Under the pieces are notes generated by a model. It had not been told where the DNA came from, did no database searches, and saw only the letters and a program-made list of their open reading frames with translations. From JBMNKL01 sp050261495 (GTDB taxonomy: Bacteria; Bacillota; Clostridia; Acetivibrionales; DTU013), in assembly GCA_050261495.1 (NCBI GenBank), contig JBLNDI010000136.1, forward strand, positions 1 through 38,553: DNA of 38,553 nucleotides. The letters are read 5' to 3'. The position numbers were made by a program, and so were the translations under genes. Shown here in pieces: positions 34,392 through 38,553 of the stretch (position 1 is its first letter; each line of letters starts with the position of its first letter).

Positions 34392-34946
34392 TTGAAGGCA
34401 ACCGGCATTGTTCGGCGGATTGATGATCTCGGCAGAGTAGTCATACCTAAGGAAATCAGGAGAACCTTGAGAATAAGAGAAGGCGACCCGCTGGAAATAT
34501 TCACGGATAAAGAAGGCGAAGTAATATTAAAGAAATATTCTCCTATCGGGGAGCTTGGAGATTTTGCATCGCAGTATGCCGAATCCATACACAAAACAAG
34601 CGGCCATATTACCTGTATTGCCGACAGGGATACGATTATTGCCGTGTCAGGGGCATCGAAAAAGGAGTTTCTTGAAAAAGCTTTGAGTTCGGAAGTCGAA
34701 AGAGTGATTGAGGAAAAGACAACACTTGTTGTCAAGTCGCCTGATGATAAAGGGATATCCATCCTTGCCGATGAAGGCCCCGAAAAGAAATATACCTCGC
34801 AGGTCATCTCGCCCATTATATCGGAAGGCGATCCTATCGGCGCCGTTATTCTGCTATCAACGGACCCCAACACCAGGATGGGGGAGGTCGAGGCAAAACT
34901 GGCTCAATCAGCGGCGGGATTCCTGGGGAAACAGATGGAGCAATAA
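34392..34946 (+). CDS. spoVT: Stage V sporulation protein T
   Basis: This 184-residue forespore regulator has an AbrB-type swapped-hairpin DNA-binding domain (about 1-50: MKATGIVRRIDDLGRVVIPK, EIRRTLRIREGDPLEIF) followed by a GAF-like domain (about 55-184). It modulates SigG-dependent genes. The TTG at 34392 gives exactly the family N-terminus and lies eight bases after AAGGAGG (34377-34383); the ATG at 34386 is too close to that site and an ATG at 34359 is upstream of it. A SigG-like promoter precedes it and a strong terminator follows. Confidence 0.96.
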   Translation: MKATGIVRRIDDLGRVVIPKEIRRTLRIREGDPLEIFTDKEGEVILKKYSPIGELGDFASQYAESIHKTSGHITCIADRDTIIAVSGASKKEFLEKALSSEVERVIEEKTTLVVKSPDDKGISILADEGPEKKYTSQVISPIISEGDPIGAVILLSTDPNTRMGEVEAKLAQSAAGFLGKQMEQ

Positions 34947-34994
34947 GCGATACCAGGCGATATGAGCGAAGAAAACCTGGGAACGGCAAAGATT

Positions 34995-35028
34995 GGCATG
35001 GGATAAGCCATTTTATCCCGTGCCTTTT
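34995..35028 (+). terminator. Rho-independent terminator of spoVT
   Basis: A 12-bp stem (34995-35006 with 35013-35024, one G-T pair, 6-nt loop) is followed by TTTTGTTTT. Confidence 0.85.
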
Positions 35029-35050
35029 GTTTTGAAATGGAATTGAAAAA

Positions 35051-35118
35051 ATTGTCAATAAGTTCTGTGTAACCAGTATCCTGTTATGACAAAATTTACC
35101 TGTGCGCTCCGCTATAAT
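35051..35118 (+). promoter_or_regulatory. Spo0A-type promoter of spoIIE
   Basis: ATGACA (35086-35091) and TATAAT (35113-35118) are 21 bases apart, the unusual long spacing known for Spo0A-activated spoIIE and spoIIG promoters of Bacillus subtilis. Two near-matches to the Spo0A box TTGTCRAA flank or overlap the -35: TTGTCAAT at 35052-35059 (plus) and TTTTGTCAT on the minus strand over 35086-35094. Confidence 0.6.
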
Positions 35119-35167
35119 CAATAAAGTAATTGGGAAAAGTCAGAGCGTTAACAGGAGGATACGAAAG

Positions 35168-37543
35168 ATGAAAACTGCAACGGTACCCTCGGGTAAAACC
35201 GGTTCCCTGGCGGAACTGGCAAGAAAGGTTGTAACCTACCGGAATAATTATTTGTTGCTTATCTCGGCGTTTTTATTGGGAGGCGGCAATATCGCCGGCG
35301 GGTTTATACCGTTCGGCGCCGTATTTTTTGCCGCATCCTATAAAATTGCCGGAACAAGCATATTGACTGCGCTGGCAGTCGCTGCCGGGGCTATCGTACA
35401 TGGGTCCCTTGAATATTTATATATTAATGCCGCGTGCATGCTTCTTTTCAGTGTCTTGTGCATCCCGTACAAGGAGATAAACAAAAAAATAAATGCTAAA
35501 CCGGCGATTATCCTGTTCGTCTCAATGTTGGCGCCGCAGTTGTTCCTGGCGGTTCTTCAGCGGTTCCTGCTCTATGATGTTCTCAAGGCGCTCTTTATTT
35601 CCTTCATTTCCTTTGTTTTCTTTTTCATATTCAGGTTTTCCATACCCGTTATGGCGGGAATTGTTACCAAAGTGCTCCCGGGAGACGAAGAAGCCGCCGG
35701 TACGGCTATTACGGCCATGATTGTGCTGTCCGGCATGGGAACGTTGCAAGTATGGGGCTTTTCGTTCAGAAATGTGCTTATGGTCTTATTGTTATTATTC
35801 TTCAGCCATAAATGCGGCGTGGGCGCCGGGGCGGCTGCGGGCGTTGCGATAGGGCTTATTGCAGGTGCTAATGCCGGGTTCACTGCTTCCTCGTCAGGCA
35901 CTTATGCACTGTGCGGGATGCTGGCAGGCACGCTGCGGAAAATTGGAAGGTGCGGAACGGCATTGGGCTTTATACTGGGAAATATAATTGTTGCCGCATA
36001 TTTCAACGGGAATTCGGAAGCCGTACTGTACCTTAAGGAAACTGTTGCCGCAGGCGTCATGTTTTTAGCTGTTCCGGGCAAATTCGTGCACCGCCTGGCA
36101 GGACCGTTTATTGACCCTTCCCGGGCGCAGGAGGATATAAGCGGGCACTCTCGCCGGATCAGGGATATAATCGTGGAGAGGCTTGAGAAATTTTCCCGGG
36201 CCTTAATGAACCTGTCAAAAACATTCGGCAGCATCACGCAAGCCGAAACACCCGTCGGGAGCCACGATATCAATGTGCTGTTTGACAGGGTGGCCGACAG
36301 GGCGTGCAGGGACTGCAGCCTGTGTTTGCATTGCTGGGAGCGGAATTTTTATGATACGTACCGGGTGATGTTCGGGTTGGTCGAATGCCTTGAATCGAAA
36401 GGACGGGTGGAAGAGAGCGATATTCCCGGCTACTTCCTGGAAAAATGCCCAAGGGTGAACGAATTTATAAGTACTGTCAACAGCATGTACGAGCTGTTCA
36501 GGGAAGGGATTGTATGGAAATCCAGGATAAATGAAAGCCGGGCGGTGATAAGCCGTCAATATGAAGGTATATCCAGGCTGATATCAGGGCTTGCCGATGA
36601 GGTCAATACGGGAATCGATTTCCTTGGTACGTTTGAAAATGCCATAGCGGACGCGCTGCGGAATGAAGGCGTAAAAGCCGGGCAGATTATTGCTTATAAA
36701 AACATGAACGGCAAATATGAAATAAGCGTTTTTCACGAAGCTTGCAAAGGCTCAATGAATTGTACGGGAATAATAGAGAAAGCTGTTTCGGACGCCGTCG
36801 GCAAGAAGATGACCCGTGTAAATGATGGTTGCCGGGCCGGAAGTGACGGCTTCTGCCACCTTAAATTCGTGGAAGCGGAAAACCTGAAAATTGCGACAGG
36901 CATAGCCAGGCTGTCGAAGTTTGGCAATAATGTATCCGGGGACAATTTCAGCTTTATGAATATCGGCAACGGCAAGTACATGCTTGCGCTCAGCGACGGG
37001 ATGGGTTCGGGACACAACGCCGCAGCACAGAGCAAGGCTGTGATTGATATGCTGGAAAATTTGCTTGAATCCGGGATTGACAAGGACATGGCGGTTAATA
37101 TGGTGAATTCGACTCTCGTTCTCAGGTCCGAAGGCGACGGCACATGCACCGTGGACATATCGATTATTGACCTTTTCAGCGGGGAGATAGAGTTTGTCAA
37201 GATTGGCGCGGCCCCGACCTATATTCGTAAAGAGAATAAAATCGACATAGTAAGGTCAGCTTCACTGCCCGCAGGACTATTGCCCGGGATTGACGCCGAG
37301 CTGACCCGCGGAAAGGTGAAAGGCGGCGACATGGTCATAATGGTTACCGACGGAGTTATTGAAAGCATGTCAGGAGAAGAGCAGGGGGACAGGGCGCTTA
37401 TGAGATTCATACAAGGCATTGACAGCCTGAACCCGCAAAAGGTGGCCAATTTGATACTTGACGAGGCAGGCAGGTTATGCGACGGGAAACCTGCCGACGA
37501 TATGACCGTACTGGTGGCAAAAATATGGAAAAAGCCGCATTGA
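35168..37543 (+). CDS. spoIIE: Stage II sporulation protein E
   Basis: This 791-residue membrane phosphatase dephosphorylates SpoIIAA to free SigF in the forespore and acts at the polar septum. About ten N-terminal membrane segments (about 30-320) lead to a regulatory region with a clustered Cys motif (DRACRDCSLCLHCWE, near 375). The C-terminal PP2C domain (about 580-790) has the metal-binding Asp motifs LALSDGMGSGHNA (near 605) and MVTDGVIES (near 725), and ends PADDMTVLVAKIW. The ATG at 35168 has AGGAGG nine bases upstream; an ATG at 35102 lies before it inside the promoter. Confidence 0.97.
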   Translation: MKTATVPSGKTGSLAELARKVVTYRNNYLLLISAFLLGGGNIAGGFIPFGAVFFAASYKIAGTSILTALAVAAGAIVHGSLEYLYINAACMLLFSVLCIPYKEINKKINAKPAIILFVSMLAPQLFLAVLQRFLLYDVLKALFISFISFVFFFIFRFSIPVMAGIVTKVLPGDEEAAGTAITAMIVLSGMGTLQVWGFSFRNVLMVLLLLFFSHKCGVGAGAAAGVAIGLIAGANAGFTASSSGTYALCGMLAGTLRKIGRCGTALGFILGNIIVAAYFNGNSEAVLYLKETVAAGVMFLAVPGKFVHRLAGPFIDPSRAQEDISGHSRRIRDIIVERLEKFSRALMNLSKTFGSITQAETPVGSHDINVLFDRVADRACRDCSLCLHCWERNFYDTYRVMFGLVECLESKGRVEESDIPGYFLEKCPRVNEFISTVNSMYELFREGIVWKSRINESRAVISRQYEGISRLISGLADEVNTGIDFLGTFENAIADALRNEGVKAGQIIAYKNMNGKYEISVFHEACKGSMNCTGIIEKAVSDAVGKKMTRVNDGCRAGSDGFCHLKFVEAENLKIATGIARLSKFGNNVSGDNFSFMNIGNGKYMLALSDGMGSGHNAAAQSKAVIDMLENLLESGIDKDMAVNMVNSTLVLRSEGDGTCTVDISIIDLFSGEIEFVKIGAAPTYIRKENKIDIVRSASLPAGLLPGIDAELTRGKVKGGDMVIMVTDGVIESMSGEEQGDRALMRFIQGIDSLNPQKVANLILDEAGRLCDGKPADDMTVLVAKIWKKPH

Positions 37544-37633
37544 CTTGTTGCCAGGAAATATTGAATAAATCCGGCTGTTTTTCACAAACTATATATCGGT
37601 GGTTTGGTAAAACAATGGTTTGCGGAGGATTTT

Positions 37634-37981
37634 ATGGTAGCCGGAGATACGAAGAGAGTAATCGTTATTAAGAATATTTCTTCAAACCTGATAGAAGAGG
37701 CAATACTTATTTTAAAAAATGAACCTGGCGCCCCGGAATATGGCGGAAACGACAAGCGGCCAAAAGTTGTGCGGAATTTACGGAACGACTTTATACTTAA
37801 AGAAGCTGAGAACATCATAAATGAATACATAAGGGAACACAAGCTGACAATCAGGCATGACAGGCATAGCCGAAACGGCCTGGGAATCCGTAAATTAAGA
37901 ATTTCCCTCAACATGCTTATAAATCTTTTTCTTGTTGCCTCAATTGCAGTTTTGATATTTGTGCTCAGCAAACTTTTTTAA
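37634..37981 (+). CDS. Small tail-anchored hypothetical protein
   Basis: I do not recognise this 115-residue protein. The N-terminal part is soluble and charged (TKRVIVIKNISSNLIEEAILIL), the middle basic (IREHKLTIRHDRHSRNGLG), and a single C-terminal membrane segment (about 93-113) ends the chain, giving a tail-anchored, cytoplasm-facing topology. GGAGG at 37624-37628 stands five bases before the ATG at 37634; an in-frame start at 37604 has no ribosome binding site. It follows spoIIE by 90 bases on the same strand without an obvious terminator, so it may be co-expressed early in sporulation. Confidence 0.65.
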   Translation: MVAGDTKRVIVIKNISSNLIEEAILILKNEPGAPEYGGNDKRPKVVRNLRNDFILKEAENIINEYIREHKLTIRHDRHSRNGLGIRKLRISLNMLINLFLVASIAVLIFVLSKLF

Positions 37982-37991
37982 TAGAGATGAG

Positions 37992-38376
37992 GAATCGGCG
38001 GATAGAGCGGCTTGCAGTTTAACATTAGGTTGCGTCATGGGCAGGCTGTAATGTCCTGTCTCACTTTAACGCGGGCGCAGATGAATCATGTGGATTACAT
38101 ACGGGTGCGGGTCAAGGCATCGGATGAAAGCTCCGAGCGACTCTAGCGCATATGCCTGTATTTTGTTCGGCCGCTTCAAATATGACATCCATGTCATTGC
38201 CAGCTAAATCCGCCATCCGGGCGGATTTGCCTCACCATGGTTTTGCATATGCTTAGATTCGCTAAGTCGTTTCATCATATGCCTTTACCCACACCCGTAT
38301 GTAATCCGTGAAAAGTATGTCCTGCAGCCATTCCTCCACAATATGTTAAACTGCATGCCGCCCTATCTGCCGGTTC
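37992..38376. repeat. Long imperfect inverted repeat with internal hairpins
   Basis: A 34-base outer arm (37992-38025) matches the reverse complement of 38343-38376 with four differences. A 29-base inner arm (38092-38120) matches 38279-38307 with two, and GCATATGC recurs at 38148-38155 and 38245-38252. The loop region holds further perfect hairpins: ATGACAT/ATGTCAT (38182-38197), AAATCCGCC/GGCGGATTT (38206-38228) and CTTAG/CTAAG (38252-38266). No open reading frame of note is present. This could be a large folded RNA, a MITE or a decayed element. It fills most of the 570-base gene-free end of the window. Confidence 0.75.
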
Positions 38377-38448
38377 GTATATGCCTTCCTATCTTATGTC
38401 AACTTATCGAGAATTGCATATACATTATAGTGCTGTCAATAACTTTTG

Positions 38449-38498
38449 AAAATGTCACCCCTAAGGCATATTAATTATCGCTACAAAATGTCACCCCT
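38449..38498. repeat. Direct repeat AAAATGTCACCCCT, possible IS21-type terminus
   Basis: AAAATGTCACCCCT occurs at 38449-38462 and again at 38485-38498, 36 bases apart. Ends starting TGTCAC with multiple repeats inside the terminus are a feature of IS21-family elements. I see no coding frame before the window ends, so an element beginning near 38453 would continue past 38553. The identification is tentative. Confidence 0.45.
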
Positions 38499-38553
38499 TA
38501 ATATTTTTTGCCTCAAACAGAATTCAAGCGAAAAGCGGCTTGATTTCTGTTTG

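Overview
The window looks like chromosomal DNA of an anaerobic, endospore-forming Firmicute of class Clostridia. This is inferred from the block murC / purR-spoVG-glmU-prs-pth-mfd-prsA-like-spoVT-spoIIE, a spore photoproduct lyase homologue, DUF2935, LplB/LplC-type sugar permeases with a YesM/YesN two-component pair, strong AGGAGG-type ribosome binding sites and frequent TTG starts. No rRNA, tRNA or CRISPR was seen.

Region 1 (1-7932) is carbohydrate uptake and sensing. It holds a minus-strand sugar ABC operon (lplB-like, lplC-like, and the first 20 codons of a secreted or lipoprotein solute-binding protein cut by the window edge), a divergent phosphohexomutase, a YesM-like sensor kinase with an overlapping YesN-like AraC response regulator, and a divergent orphan sugar-binding lipoprotein.

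Region 2 (8036-14543) carries an RNA 2',3'-cyclic phosphodiesterase, a membrane diguanylate cyclase preceded by a very small protein resembling the N-terminal part of HD-GYP proteins, and a 1567-residue regulator. That regulator combines a kinase-like domain with altered catalytic residues, an AAA ATPase, a helical-repeat region, a GAF domain and a LuxR helix-turn-helix.

Region 3 (14748-20541, all minus) has a DUF2935 protein and a spore photoproduct lyase homologue in which the hydrogen-donor cysteine appears to be serine. It also has a polar amino-acid ABC operon (binding protein, permease, ATPase) ending in an EamA exporter, and a small unrecognised gene.

Region 4 (20666-22729) is a complete IS1634-like insertion sequence with imperfect terminal inverted repeats, its own promoter and flanking hairpins.

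Region 5 (22888-37981) is the conserved core: YfbR-like nucleotidase, fabZ, convergent murC, then purR, spoVG (excellent SigH-type promoter), a one-domain GlmU (uridylyltransferase only), prs, pth, mfd, a membrane-anchored PrsA-like foldase, spoVT (SigG-like promoter), spoIIE (Spo0A-type promoter with a 21-bp spacer) and a small tail-anchored protein.

Region 6 (37982-38553) has no gene. It contains a roughly 385-nt imperfect inverted repeat with internal hairpins (candidate structured RNA or MITE), then two direct repeats resembling the end of an IS21-type element continuing past the window. The most novel-looking items are this long palindromic element, the Cys-to-Ser lyase, and the kinase-like/ATPase/LuxR regulator with a paired palindrome over its promoter.
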